Below are positions 35,685 to 44,525 of a stretch of 64,000 bases of DNA, piece by piece (the first letter of the stretch is position 1; each line of letters starts with the position of its first letter). The notes under the pieces were generated by a model. That model was not told the origin of the DNA and did no database searches. It saw only the letters and a list, made by a program, of their open reading frames with translations. Origin of the DNA: Kordiimonas sp. SCSIO 12610. Lineage in GTDB: Bacteria > Pseudomonadota > Alphaproteobacteria > Sphingomonadales > Kordiimonadaceae. Position numbers and translations under genes: made by a program. Where the stretch lies: positions 1,498,501 through 1,562,500 of the forward strand of contig NZ_CP073747.1 of the NCBI RefSeq assembly GCF_024398015.1. Reading direction: 5' to 3'.

Positions 35685-36645
35685 GATGGATGCTCAGCTT
35701 TTGACGGTAGGTTTGAACAATTTCCGCAATGATAGAAATAGCAATCTCTGCCGGGGTTTTTGATCCTATATCTAGGCCAATTGGACCATGAATTCTATCA
35801 ATGTCTAGTGGCTTGAAACCGCTGTTATGCAGACGTTCGTATCTTGTATTATGTGTTTTTTTACTGCCCAGGGCACCAATATAAAAAGCATCGCTTTTAA
35901 GGGCAGGGACAAGGGCGGGGTCGTCGAGTTTTGGATCATGGGTCAAGGCCACGAGCGCGCTGTGTTCGTCCAGGTTTGTTTTCTCAAAATAATCATCCGG
36001 CCAGTCAGCGACAATATGCGCAGACTTAAACTCTCTGCTATCGATAAAGCCTTCCCGCGGGTCAATGACCGTGATGTCAAAATTACATTCATTAGCCATG
36101 ACACATAAGTGCTGGGTAATATGTACGGCACCAATGATGAATATTTTGGGTTTGGGGGTTATCGGTAAATAAAAAAAACGATCTGTTTGGTTAGGTTTCT
36201 TCTCATGGGAAGTTTGGTCACTGCTGGCGCCGTTATGACGAATGTCACCAGTCTGCCGGTCGATCGTAAGGACCGCGCGATCACGGCTATCAATTGTTGA
36301 ACGTGTATCGTGTAGCCATGAAATATTTGCGTCGTGAACTCTGACCAATAAAATTTCAATCTCTCCGCCGCATGCCAATCCGACGGACCAGGCATCATCA
36401 TTGGCGACAGAGAAAGTAAGGTGTTTGATGTTGCTTCGAGTCTCAATCAAATTAGCGGCTTCTGCGATAACACTGCCTTCCACACAGCCACCTGATACGG
36501 ACCCTTCAAAAACGCTGTCTTCACGAATGACCATAAGGCTCCCAACCTGTCGTGGGGCAGACCCCCAGGTTTTGGTTACAAAAGCGATAGCAGCTTGATT
36601 TTTATTAGCTAGCCAGTCGCTAAGATGTTTGAGTTCTTGTTCCAT
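35674..36645 (-). CDS. XdhC/CoxI-family maturation factor
   Basis: The product is about 323 residues if it starts at the ATG at 36645 (MEQELKHLSDW); a longer frame reaches 36705. XdhC/CoxI proteins bring sulfurated molybdenum cofactor to xanthine-dehydrogenase or CO-dehydrogenase type enzymes. The N-terminal motif GSAPRQVGSLMVI with GSVSGGCVEGSV, and the Rossmann region KIFIIGAVHITQHL then DPREGF, define the family. It is translationally coupled with the MocA-like gene. The target enzyme must be elsewhere in the genome. Confidence 0.87.
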   Translation of the reverse strand: MEQELKHLSDWLANKNQAAIAFVTKTWGSAPRQVGSLMVIREDSVFEGSVSGGCVEGSVIAEAANLIETRSNIKHLTFSVANDDAWSVGLACGGEIEILLVRVHDANISWLHDTRSTIDSRDRAVLTIDRQTGDIRHNGASSDQTSHEKKPNQTDRFFYLPITPKPKIFIIGAVHITQHLCVMANECNFDITVIDPREGFIDSREFKSAHIVADWPDDYFEKTNLDEHSALVALTHDPKLDDPALVPALKSDAFYIGALGSKKTHNTRYERLHNSGFKPLDIDRIHGPIGLDIGSKTPAEIAISIIAEIVQTYRQKLSIHHEI

Positions 36646-36819
36646 TCGTAAGCCGAGTTTGAGTTGTTGATACTTCAGTTGATGAAAATCGACCGTAAAA
36701 CACAATCTTTTTTTGAGCAGATATGCTTGATTTCATATAGAGGGACAAGTAAAGCTAGCGAAATATGTAAAATATATTCGCGTATATGAATATCTGCTTC
36801 CAAATAATAGGGGATACAA

Positions 36820-38403
36820 ATGGCAGTTTTTGCTAGTCCGGCGGGTAGGAATTTTCTAGGAAATTCCGCAGAATGGTACAAGATGACAATCTTGGCATTC
36901 CTCATTTTAAATCCAATTCTTTTTTATACGGTTGGCCCTTATGTCGCCGGTTGGGCTTTGATTATCGAGTTCATTTTTACACTCGCTATGGCCTTGAAAT
37001 GTTATCCGCTTCAGCCTGGTGGGCTACTCGCTATCGAGGCAGTCGCCCTCGGCATGACCTCAACGTCTACGGTTGTTCATGAGATTGAGAGTAATCTGGA
37101 AGTAATTATGCTGCTCGTGTTCATGGTTGCAGGGATTTACTTTTTGAAGAGCATGTTGTTGTTTGTGTTCACCAAGATATTGGTGAATGTGCGCAATAAG
37201 ATTGTCTTGTCGCTTATTTTCTCCATAATGGCGGCTGTGTTATCTGCATTTCTTGACGCGTTGACAGTAACAGCGGTGGTGATTGCCATTTCTGTAGGCT
37301 TCTATTCAATTTATCACAAAGTCGCTTCCGGTAAGAGTTTCAGCGATGGTCATGATCATTCAACCGACGGCGAAATCGACAAGCTTAATGAAACAGACCT
37401 GGAGCAATTCCGCGCATTTTTACGTAGTCTTATGATGCATGCGGCGGTTGGTACTGCGCTTGGCGGCGTGATGACATTGGTGGGTGAACCACAAAATATT
37501 CTTATTGCATCGCGCGCAGGTTGGGAATTTGATGAATTTTTCTTCCGCATGCTTCCAGTAACTTTGCCAGTTTTGGGCGCAGGTTTGCTAACGTGTGCAG
37601 TTCTCGAAATGACAGGAATTTTTGGCTACGGAGCCCGTATTCCTGCGAAGGTGCTTGATATCATTGTTGACTATGACAAGTATGAAAGTGATCGCCGCAC
37701 AAGCCGCGATAAAGCAGCACTTGTTGTTCAAGGATTGGTTGCTATCTGGCTTGTTGTTGCATTGATTATTCATATCAGTCCGGGTCTTGTCGGCTTGTCT
37801 GTTATCGTTCTTGCATCTGCGCTTATCGGTATTACTGAAGAACATCAAATTGGTCATGCTTTCGAGGAAGCGCTACCGTTCACGGCGTTATTGGTTGTTT
37901 TCTTCTCTATTGTTGGCGTAATTAGTGACAATGCGCTCTTTAAACCAGTAACAGACTTTGTATTATCGCTGCCAACTGCGTCCGAGCAGATCACTGCGTT
38001 GTTCGTGGCCAATGGTGTCCTGTCAGCAATATCGGATAATGTGTTTGTTGCGACCGTATATGTGACGGAGACAACGAAGGCACTTGCTGATGGTGTTATT
38101 ACACGTGATACATACGATTTGATGGCTGTTGCAATTAACACAGGTACGAACATTCCGTCTGTAGCAACTCCAAATGGTCAAGCAGCGTTTCTATTCTTGC
38201 TGACATCGGCGCTGGCACCGTTAATTCGCCTCAGCTACATGAAGATGGTTGTTATGGCGCTGCCATATACGATTGTGATGTCTATTGTCGGCTTCATTGG
38301 TGTGTATAGCTTCCTTCAGCCAATGACTGATACGATGTATGAGCAGCACTTGATTGAGCATCATTCAGCTACAATCAGTGATACAGGTAACTCTGGACAT
38401 TAG
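36820..38403 (+). CDS. nhaB: Na+/H+ antiporter NhaB
   Basis: NhaB exchanges external protons for internal sodium across the inner membrane. The 527-residue protein has about 12 transmembrane segments. Landmarks are [20 protein letters not shown] near the N-terminus, the re-entrant [12 protein letters not shown] region, GEPQNILIA, and [13 protein letters not shown] with [20 protein letters not shown] in the C-terminal half. Length matches the family. GGGG lies before the ATG. It is transcribed alone and ends at a strong terminator. Sodium export fits a marine or saline life style, by inference. Confidence 0.95.
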   Translation: MAVFASPAGRNFLGNSAEWYKMTILAFLILNPILFYTVGPYVAGWALIIEFIFTLAMALKCYPLQPGGLLAIEAVALGMTSTSTVVHEIESNLEVIMLLVFMVAGIYFLKSMLLFVFTKILVNVRNKIVLSLIFSIMAAVLSAFLDALTVTAVVIAISVGFYSIYHKVASGKSFSDGHDHSTDGEIDKLNETDLEQFRAFLRSLMMHAAVGTALGGVMTLVGEPQNILIASRAGWEFDEFFFRMLPVTLPVLGAGLLTCAVLEMTGIFGYGARIPAKVLDIIVDYDKYESDRRTSRDKAALVVQGLVAIWLVVALIIHISPGLVGLSVIVLASALIGITEEHQIGHAFEEALPFTALLVVFFSIVGVISDNALFKPVTDFVLSLPTASEQITALFVANGVLSAISDNVFVATVYVTETTKALADGVITRDTYDLMAVAINTGTNIPSVATPNGQAAFLFLLTSALAPLIRLSYMKMVVMALPYTIVMSIVGFIGVYSFLQPMTDTMYEQHLIEHHSATISDTGNSGH

Positions 38404-38461
38404 GTTCGAAAATATCGTTTAGCGTTAATTTTCTAGTTAACTAGAAAACGCATAAAATATT

Positions 38462-38497
38462 GTGCTCGTAACAAAATAGTTGCGGGCACGTTTTTTT
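38462..38497 (+). terminator. Rho-independent terminator after nhaB
   Basis: An 11-bp stem with two G-U pairs (38462-38472 with 38479-38489) has an AAAATA loop and is followed by seven T. Confidence 0.85.
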
Positions 38498-38650
38498 ATA
38501 GCTAGCATTGAAAGAGGTGGAGTTCTTTCATGCGTTTCTTTGATAAGAGCTTTTTAAAGGGAAAAGGGGGAAGGGAAAACGACCTGTTCGGTTTTCTGTA
38601 ATGGCACCCCTATAAATAATCGGATTAAACCGATGGTACATGAGGTAGCT

Positions 38651-39217
38651 ATGCAATCTGTATCTTCAGATTCGCTAGATCTTGGCGATAGCCAGGAGCA
38701 AGGGGAAGAAGCCAGCGTAAAAATTTCTGGCAAAATTAAATGGTTCGATGCCGTTAAAGGGTATGGTTTTGTAGTACCTGATGATGAAGACGGCGATGTG
38801 CTTTTGCATTTTTCTGTCCTGCGTGATGTTGGCCGGCGATCAGTTCCGGAGGGAACAACAGTGATATGTGATGCTGTTGAGCGTGGCCGTGGGCGTCAGG
38901 CATTAAAAATTCATTCTCTGGATTTATCGACGGCTGTGTCCCCTGAGGATTTTGGACGGTCATCATTTTCTCATCCCGGGATGGATGTTGAGGTTTCTGA
39001 CGAATTCGAAGATGTCGTTGTAAAATGGTTTAACCGGACCAAGGGATACGGGTTTGTGTCAAGAACAAAAGATGGGCCTGATATTTTTGTTCACATTGAA
39101 ACCTTGAGGCGAGCAGGATTGACCGATCTGGAGCCCGCGCAGGAAGTGAGAGTACGGATCGGCACTGGCGAGCGAGGTCCGCTTGTTGCTCAGATTGCAT
39201 TACCTGGCGACGCTTAG
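38651..39217 (+). CDS. Two-domain cold-shock protein
   Basis: The 188-residue product has two cold-shock domains, each with the RNP1-type motif [20 protein letters not shown] at about residues 34-47 and [14 protein letters not shown] at about 126-139. An acidic linker joins them. It binds single-stranded RNA or DNA and may act as an RNA chaperone. Double-CSD proteins are common in Alphaproteobacteria. GAGG at 38642-38645 supports the ATG at 38651 over one 18 bases upstream. The long leader (from the nhaB terminator, about 150 bases) may carry regulation by temperature, as in csp genes, but no known element is clear. Confidence 0.9.
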   Translation: MQSVSSDSLDLGDSQEQGEEASVKISGKIKWFDAVKGYGFVVPDDEDGDVLLHFSVLRDVGRRSVPEGTTVICDAVERGRGRQALKIHSLDLSTAVSPEDFGRSSFSHPGMDVEVSDEFEDVVVKWFNRTKGYGFVSRTKDGPDIFVHIETLRRAGLTDLEPAQEVRVRIGTGERGPLVAQIALPGDA

Positions 39218-39240
39218 AAAAGAAATGTATAAGGATATTA

Positions 39241-39262
39241 AGGGCTTTTCAGCCCTTTTTTT
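39241..39262 (+). terminator. Rho-independent terminator
   Basis: AGGGCT/AGCCCT stem with a TTTC loop region (39241-39256) followed by a T tract. It ends the cold-shock gene just before the thioesterase gene. Confidence 0.85.
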
Positions 39263-39297
39263 GTGCGTAATTTAGGGTGAAATGGTTAGGAGTTTTC

Positions 39298-39744
39298 ATG
39301 TTCTCAAAAACAGCGACACCAAAGATGATCGCGAAGGCGTCTCCGCCGGACGGATATAAGTCTATTGTGTCCAATTCGCCCTTTGGTTGGCATGTAGGTC
39401 CGTTTTTCGAGAAGGAAATGCCTGGTAATCGGGTGAAGCGGGGTTTCAGGGTCGCTGACGATCATTTGAATGCGGGTGGCGTGTGCCACGGTGGAATGTT
39501 AATGACATTCGCTGATATCCTAATCGCTTCGGCTGTGTTTAAAGTAGCTGCGCCGCCTTTTGTAACGATTAAATTGTCTACTAATTTTGTCAGCTCTGCC
39601 AAATGCGGACAGTGGGTTGAGGGTGAGGCAGAGGTTGTTGGCCTCCAGGATGGTTTTGCATCAGTAGAGGCTGCATTACGTAATGAAAGCGAAGCTGTGG
39701 CAACGATTAGCGCTGTTTTTAAAGCCTTGGGCGCGAGGCGATAA
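39298..39744 (+). CDS. PaaI-type hotdog thioesterase
   Basis: The 148-residue product has the hotdog-fold thioesterase motif HLNAGGVCHGGMLMTFAD near residues 60-77, with the Gly-Gly and Asp typical of the PaaI/acyl-CoA thioesterase group. It would hydrolyse an acyl-CoA in the cytoplasm; the acyl group is unknown. TTAGGAG a few bases upstream fixes the ATG at 39298. It lies between the cold-shock gene and tRNA-Pro. Confidence 0.85.
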   Translation: MFSKTATPKMIAKASPPDGYKSIVSNSPFGWHVGPFFEKEMPGNRVKRGFRVADDHLNAGGVCHGGMLMTFADILIASAVFKVAAPPFVTIKLSTNFVSSAKCGQWVEGEAEVVGLQDGFASVEAALRNESEAVATISAVFKALGARR

Positions 39745-39973
39745 AAGTTTGTTCGATCCTGTTTTTCAATCTTCTGGTTAAACGAATGGAATCAGATTGT
39801 GCGATTGAGGAATATCATAAATAAAACCGAACATATGTCGCATATTGCCATTTGAAATTTTGGAAATTTGCGGAGCAAACGATCAGATTTGCGGGCTTTT
39901 TGAATTTTTTTTTACGATTTGTAATTTTTCTCTTGCTTCTCAAAATCGCAGAAACTATACGATCACCACTCGT

Positions 39974-40050
39974 CGGGGAGTGGCGCAGCCTGGTAGCGCA
40001 CCTGTTTTGGGTACAGGGGGTCGCTGGTTCGAATCCAGTCTCCCCGACCA
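39974..40050 (+). tRNA. tRNA-Pro (TGG)
   Basis: A full cloverleaf is visible: acceptor CGGGGAG/CTCCCCG, D arm, anticodon loop TTTGGGT with anticodon TGG, T arm GCTGG-TTCGAAT-CCAGT and encoded CCA. A hairpin terminator follows. Confidence 0.97.
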
Positions 40051-40081
40051 GTTATAAAAGTAACCAGGACTTTTAAAGGAT

Positions 40082-40108
40082 AGCCGAGCATTTGCTCGGC
40101 TTTTCTTT
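40082..40108 (+). terminator. Terminator after tRNA-Pro
   Basis: AGCCGAGC/GCTCGGCT stem with an ATTT loop (40082-40101), followed by a T-rich tract. Confidence 0.85.
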
Positions 40109-40192
40109 TATCTATTGCCTTAGATATATCTTTCACATTTTCTATATGTGCTATAGAGTGTCTCCAATTCTATAGGGAGCCTTGCGGAAAGA

Positions 40193-40726
40193 ATGCTTGA
40201 AGAAAAAGAGAGTTTCTCTTGGGGGGAGTGTTTCGAATCTATATGTAATTCTGCCTTGATACCTCAAGTCATTGATGACTTTGATGCAGATCACCCTGTG
40301 CATGAATTTCAAGCATACTGGGACGGGTTAGCCGACGGTGATATGCCCGATAATACCCAGTTTTCTCCTGTCCACGTTAAATCATGTTTGCGCTGGTTGA
40401 TGATTTTTAAGGAAACTGAACTCGGTGAAGAGTTTGATTTTCAATTAACCTTGCTTGGAACATCAGCGTCAGAAATGACTATTCATGCCAAACAAGGGCA
40501 ATTCTTGAAAGAGTTTACCGAAAACGCATGCTATCAGACGCGCAAAGCCGTGATGATTGATGCTATTCAAGCCGGGAAGCCTGCATTTGCCAGAATTAAT
40601 ATGGCATCAAACGGTGAATACAAAACAAACGTTATGATTGGTATGTTTCCTTTTCGTGAAAACGGTGGACACAAGGTGTATGTGATCCCGTGCCCAGAGA
40701 ATAAAAAGCTGCGTGCATTAATGTAA
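40193..40726 (+). CDS. PAS-like domain protein (PAS_5 type)
   Basis: The 177-residue product fits the alphaproteobacterial PAS_5 pattern. An N-terminal HPVHEFQAYWDGLADGDMP leads to a FSPVHVKSCLRWLMIF region and then paired strands (DFQLTLLGTSASEM, ARINMASNGEYKTN, MIGMFPFRENGGHKVYV). Such proteins are single-domain sensors or partners of unknown function. No output domain, signal peptide or membrane span is present. It is transcribed alone after the tRNA-Pro terminator. Confidence 0.7.
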   Translation: MLEEKESFSWGECFESICNSALIPQVIDDFDADHPVHEFQAYWDGLADGDMPDNTQFSPVHVKSCLRWLMIFKETELGEEFDFQLTLLGTSASEMTIHAKQGQFLKEFTENACYQTRKAVMIDAIQAGKPAFARINMASNGEYKTNVMIGMFPFRENGGHKVYVIPCPENKKLRALM

Positions 40727-40930
40727 CAAACTGTATGAACATTTTTTCTTATAAGATGATGAAAAATTGTAATTTCATAATTGATTTTTTATTTAATTGA
40801 GCTAGTGTGCCCGAGCTTTTGATCGTGGTTTTTGTTGATGTTTTAGAATTAAGATTGACAAGAGGCCGCGTGACAAGCAGCATCATTCATTGATGAGATA
40901 CACAACGAAGATATGAATAAGGAAATGGGC

Positions 40931-41209
40931 ATGAAAGCGCGCATTTACCAACCCGCTAAAACAGCAATGCAGTCCGGCACAGCAAATACACGGCAGTGGC
41001 TTCTGGAGTTTGAACCTGCGTCTGCGAAACAGATAGACAGCCTAATGGGCTGGGTTGGTTCAAGCGATACACGTGGCCAATTGCGTATGAAATTTCCTTC
41101 GTTGGATGAAGCAAAATCCTATGCCAAACGCCACGATATTCCTTTTGAGGTTCAAAAACCTCATACTCGGAAACGTCGTATTCAGGCATATTCGGATAAT
41201 TTTAAATAA
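40931..41209 (+). CDS. NADH dehydrogenase accessory subunit, NDUFS4 type
   Basis: The 92-residue product is the ETC complex I subunit conserved region (NDUFS4/18-kDa), a supernumerary subunit found in Alphaproteobacteria and mitochondria. The opening ARIYQPAKTAMQSG, the middle WLLEFEPASAKQIDSLMGW and the end SLDEAKSYAKRHDIPFEV are diagnostic. The ATG at 40931 follows AAGGA, and the family usually starts at this point; an ATG 18 bases earlier is in frame. tRNA-Arg follows within eight bases. Confidence 0.93.
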   Translation: MKARIYQPAKTAMQSGTANTRQWLLEFEPASAKQIDSLMGWVGSSDTRGQLRMKFPSLDEAKSYAKRHDIPFEVQKPHTRKRRIQAYSDNFK

Positions 41210-41216
41210 GAATAAT

Positions 41217-41293
41217 GGCTCCGTAGCTCAACTGGATAGAGCAATTGACTTCTAATCAATAGGTTGCAGGTTCGAGTCCTGCCGGGGTCGCCA
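41217..41293 (+). tRNA. tRNA-Arg (TCT)
   Basis: The acceptor GGCTCCG pairs with CGGGGTC using G-U pairs. The anticodon loop is CTTCTAA (anticodon TCT), the T arm is GCAGG-TTCGAGT-CCTGC and CCA is encoded. Confidence 0.97.
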
Positions 41294-41379
41294 TTATTTA
41301 CAATTCCATAGTGTTCTAGAAATCTCCCCATATTCCTATAGTATATGCGACATGTGAATTGCATCATAGGGAGTGGGTG

Positions 41380-41973
41380 ATGAAACCAAAAGCAAGCAAA
41401 AATCATGAGTTCACACTTGGCCGTGTTTTATACGATATGGCTGTAGTGTTTATCGGTGTGTTTGTTGCGCTTTTGCTTGATCAGCACTGGGAAGAATTAA
41501 AAGAACAGGAAACAACGTCAGAGAGCCTGTCCTCCATACAGCAGGAATTGTTGTTGAACCGCGATGAATTGATAGCGAAGTCAGAATATCATTTACGTGT
41601 TTCGCCGCTTGCCTTTGATGCGCTTAAAAGCTTGGAGGCGGGGGCTTTATATGCTGAGGCCCCGTGGTTAGAGGGGGTGAAATATCCGGTTGTTCGCACA
41701 GCATCCTTCACAACGGCGCTGCAAATTGGCACATTTAACCAGGTGTCGCCCGCGTTAACGGCGACCGTCAATGATGCCTACCAATGTTTCGACCAACTAT
41801 CTAATTTAACAAACGCATATTTACCTGCGCTCGCGGAAACCAAATATAATGATGGCCCACGTTTTTTTAATATTATTGGGTTCGCCACCGCCTCGCTCGG
41901 TAGTACAGAGAAAAATTGCATTGCTAAAATAACGGTGGCCGACGCTGCTATTCAGCAATATTTAGGTGAATAG
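41380..41973 (+). CDS. Membrane-anchored coiled-coil protein
   Basis: The 197-residue product has one transmembrane segment near residues 21-33 (MAVVFIGVFVALLL), then a charged helix (DQHWEELKEQETTSESLSSIQQEL) likely to form a coiled coil, and a periplasmic or cytoplasmic helical domain. Such proteins occur widely in marine Proteobacteria, but their role is not known. GGGAGTGGGTG before the ATG at 41380 supports that start over one at 41359. It is transcribed alone, about 90 bases after tRNA-Arg. Confidence 0.65.
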   Translation: MKPKASKNHEFTLGRVLYDMAVVFIGVFVALLLDQHWEELKEQETTSESLSSIQQELLLNRDELIAKSEYHLRVSPLAFDALKSLEAGALYAEAPWLEGVKYPVVRTASFTTALQIGTFNQVSPALTATVNDAYQCFDQLSNLTNAYLPALAETKYNDGPRFFNIIGFATASLGSTEKNCIAKITVADAAIQQYLGE

Positions 41974-42112
41974 ATTTGCTCGTTAAGCAAGGTCTTTGAT
42001 CGCAGCCGCCCTAGTTAGCGCGGCTTAGCGCGGCGACATCCGTTCCTGTTGTTAATTGCATGCTCCATAATGACTTCTCAGTGATTTGAGTAGTGGTCAT
42101 TTAGGATTGTTT

Positions 42113-42340
42113 TTATGCAAGAGGTCTTTCGATAGAAACCGGACGTTTGAAACTTTGCATTTCATCTAACCTGTTCAATTTCTTGATCACCATATCGTCC
42201 AAAAGGTAACCTTTAGCAAGGATCAGATTGCCTGATGCGTTCGTTAGGTCTTCTAAAAGAATATCGCCTTTTTTCAGTAATTTGACCGGGGCGTTGAATG
42301 TTTTGGTGATAGGGGTTCTGGTACTCGTTGACTGTGACAT
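42113..42340 (-). CDS. Small protein with HD-GYP-associated N-terminal-like domain
   Basis: The 75-residue product contains LLKKGDILLEDLTNASGNLI with LAKGYLLDDMVIKKL following. This matches the short segment (DVRTxxGxLLLAKGxxLxxxxIxxL) that stands before or beside HD-GYP and response-regulator proteins. No HD-GYP domain is attached, so this is a free-standing copy. GAG lies nine bases before the ATG at 42340; a longer frame starts at 42415 but overlaps the upstream gene. It is probably co-transcribed with the 62-residue gene before it. Confidence 0.6.
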   Translation of the reverse strand: MSQSTSTRTPITKTFNAPVKLLKKGDILLEDLTNASGNLILAKGYLLDDMVIKKLNRLDEMQSFKRPVSIERPLA

Positions 42341-42356
42341 TTTACTCGGAACTATT

Positions 42357-42545
42357 TTAAAAGGATTGAAATTTCTGATTGTTGGTTGGGGCAGACTGAT
42401 CATCGTAAAAGTCAATGATCATTCGGCCCCTTTGAACATAATTCAAATCGGACCATTTAATGGACTTTGATGATAGCCAGGCCTTGAAATGTGGGTTGTC
42501 CTGAATCCACGTACTGGATTGATGATGTGATGTTGGATTACTCAT
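42357..42545 (-). CDS. Small uncharacterised protein
   Basis: The 62-residue frame reads SNPTSHHQSSTWIQDNPHFK and later WSDLNYVQRGRMIIDFYDDQ, which looks like real protein rather than chance sequence. Its ribosome site GGGAAC lies in the stem of a TCCCAA/TTGGGA hairpin. It ends 16 bases before the gene at 42340. No family is recognised. Confidence 0.5.
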   Translation of the reverse strand: MSNPTSHHQSSTWIQDNPHFKAWLSSKSIKWSDLNYVQRGRMIIDFYDDQSAPTNNQKFQSF

Positions 42546-42749
42546 AACGCTGTTCCCAATATTGCTTGGGATACAATTTGATTCAAATTTGATGAACTTA
42601 AACTGAATGAAATCTACAGGTAATTTTATTTCCGTGCAGAGAAGAATTGAGTTTCTATTAAACTATATTAAATTCAATAGCTTAGTATAATTTACTGTTG
42701 TTGGTGAAATAATTGTGAGGTCAATTTGATAGCCCTCTTACGGCACGTT

Positions 42750-43826
42750 CTATGCCGAAGTTATGCTTTTAACGGCTACGGCTTTTAACATTGCGGAGAC
42801 TTGCATACCTTCTTTTACCTGCATAAGTGCGGCTGATTTTTGCGTAATCTGTGCGCTAATACATTGATCACTATTTTCCAATTTCAGTGTGACAAGAACC
42901 TGATCACTTTGTTGGTTAATCTCTGTAATTGAACAAGACAAATGATTCAGAATACTTGTTCCATCAATCGGCTGTAGACTGAGTGCAATGTCTTTAGAGC
43001 TTAGGCGTACCCTGATACAACTGTTTATAGCAGGTATCGGCTCAATACAGAATAGATAGAGAGTTTGCCCTGCAACATCAATCTTCCACAAGGTATCTTC
43101 TGTACCAACGAATGTCCCTTCAAGTATGCTGCTGATTTCCTTAAGTCCCAGAGCCTGGGAAAAATCAGCGTGCTGCGTGATATGCTCTAATGTGCCTTCT
43201 GTTACGATCAGATTTTCATGCATTAAAATGGTGTGGTCGGCCAATTTGAGCATCTCATCATAATCATGCGTGATCATAAGAATGGGAATAGAGCGAGTTT
43301 GAGCAATCTTTTTAATGAGTGTTAGAACCGTTTCTTTTGATTTCTGGTCCAAACCATTAGTTGGCTCATCGAGAATAAGGAGGCCTGGTTCAGAAACAAT
43401 TGCTCGGGCTATTGCAACACGGCGCGCTTCACCGCCTGATAGGGTATGTGTGTTTCGATTTTTCAAATGTTTGATTGATAGAAAATCAAGGATGTCATCG
43501 ATGGATTGTTGTTTCTTAGAACCGTACCGGATGTTTGCTTCAACCGTCATATGCGGAAACAAAGCGCTATCCTGCGGTACCCAGCCAATTTTGCGTTTAT
43601 GGACGGGGGAGAAGGTACCCTTTCCAACATGAACCAGCGTTGTATCGTTAAGTGTTATAGTTCCTGATATTGGCTTTATTAGCCCCAATAAAATACGGGA
43701 AAGCGTTGATTTGCCTGCACCTGATTGGCCAATCAATACATTCACACCCTCATAGAGTGCGAAATTTGCTTTGTAAGTCGCTGTATCATGTTCCCAGCGA
43801 ACGTCTGCAGATAGGGCGATGTTCAT
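42750..43826 (-). CDS. modC: Molybdate-type ABC transporter ATPase ModC
   Basis: The 358-residue ABC ATPase has Walker A GQSGAGKS at residues 33-40, signature LSGGEARRVAIARA, Walker B LLILDEPTNGLD and the switch His in MITHDYDE. A C-terminal domain of about 130 residues is the MOP/TOBE-type oxyanion-binding and regulatory region (IRVRLSSKDIALSL). The opening matches ModC rather than sulfate CysA. It would power import of molybdate through ModB. Its start overlaps the modB stop by four bases. No modA or modE gene is in the window, so its binding protein is elsewhere or the substrate differs. Confidence 0.87.
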   Translation of the reverse strand: MNIALSADVRWEHDTATYKANFALYEGVNVLIGQSGAGKSTLSRILLGLIKPISGTITLNDTTLVHVGKGTFSPVHKRKIGWVPQDSALFPHMTVEANIRYGSKKQQSIDDILDFLSIKHLKNRNTHTLSGGEARRVAIARAIVSEPGLLILDEPTNGLDQKSKETVLTLIKKIAQTRSIPILMITHDYDEMLKLADHTILMHENLIVTEGTLEHITQHADFSQALGLKEISSILEGTFVGTEDTLWKIDVAGQTLYLFCIEPIPAINSCIRVRLSSKDIALSLQPIDGTSILNHLSCSITEINQQSDQVLVTLKLENSDQCISAQITQKSAALMQVKEGMQVSAMLKAVAVKSITSA

Positions 43827-44512
43827 GGCCTTAATCCAGCTTTAGCCCGAGCACGGCGGCTTAGGGTTTCACTGATGAATAAACTTAAAACGGCTGGTAT
43901 CAAGCATAAAATTGCCAGCCGTAAGGCAGCAGTTTCTCCGCCTGGGGTTTGCGCCTCTGTGTATAATGCAAGGGGAAGCGTTTGTGTAAGGCCTGGAATA
44001 TTGGCGGCAAATGTGATTGTTGCACCAAACTCTCCGATCGATCTGGCAAAGCCCAATACAATAGCGGTCGCAATACCAGGAAGCGCGAGAGGAAGGCTGA
44101 TTGTTAGAAATTGCCTAAATGGTCCCGCGCCAAGGGTTGCTGCAACTTCGTTGAAAATGATTGCCTGTGTTTCAAACGATTGCCGAATAGCCCGAACCAT
44201 TAAGGGCATCGCCATAATGCCACTTGCGAGCGCGGCTGCTTGCCAACTGAAAGATGGGTTTAATCCAATCGTCTCCAGCCATGCGCCGAAAGCACTTGCA
44301 GGTGATAAAAACACTAGCAACAGATATCCAATAACGACAGGAGGAACGACGAGCGGGAAATAAACCATTATTTCCAATAGCATTTTGCCCCTGAAATTAT
44401 ACCGGGCCAGCAAGAAGGCAAGGGCAAGCGCGATAGGAAATAGAAGCAATGTTGCGCTTGTTGCCACTTTTAGGCTGAGCAATAAGGCTTCTATTTCGCT
44501 TTGGCTTAACAC
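43823..44512 (-). CDS. modB: Molybdate-type ABC transporter permease ModB
   Basis: The 229-residue permease has five to six transmembrane segments and the coupling-loop motif EVAATLGAGPFRQFLTISLP, then ALPGIATAIVLGFARSIGEFGATITFA, which is typical of ModB. It carries oxyanion across the inner membrane with ModC. It starts 13 bases after the metC-type gene and overlaps modC by four bases. Length fits the family. Confidence 0.9.
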   Translation of the reverse strand: MLSQSEIEALLLSLKVATSATLLLFPIALALAFLLARYNFRGKMLLEIMVYFPLVVPPVVIGYLLLVFLSPASAFGAWLETIGLNPSFSWQAAALASGIMAMPLMVRAIRQSFETQAIIFNEVAATLGAGPFRQFLTISLPLALPGIATAIVLGFARSIGEFGATITFAANIPGLTQTLPLALYTEAQTPGGETAALRLAILCLIPAVLSLFISETLSRRARAKAGLRP

Positions 44513-44525
44513 TATTTCAGGAACC

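Noticed and set aside
39845-40076. Short plus-strand frames over tRNA-Pro
   Set aside because: They translate the tRNA gene and its flanks.
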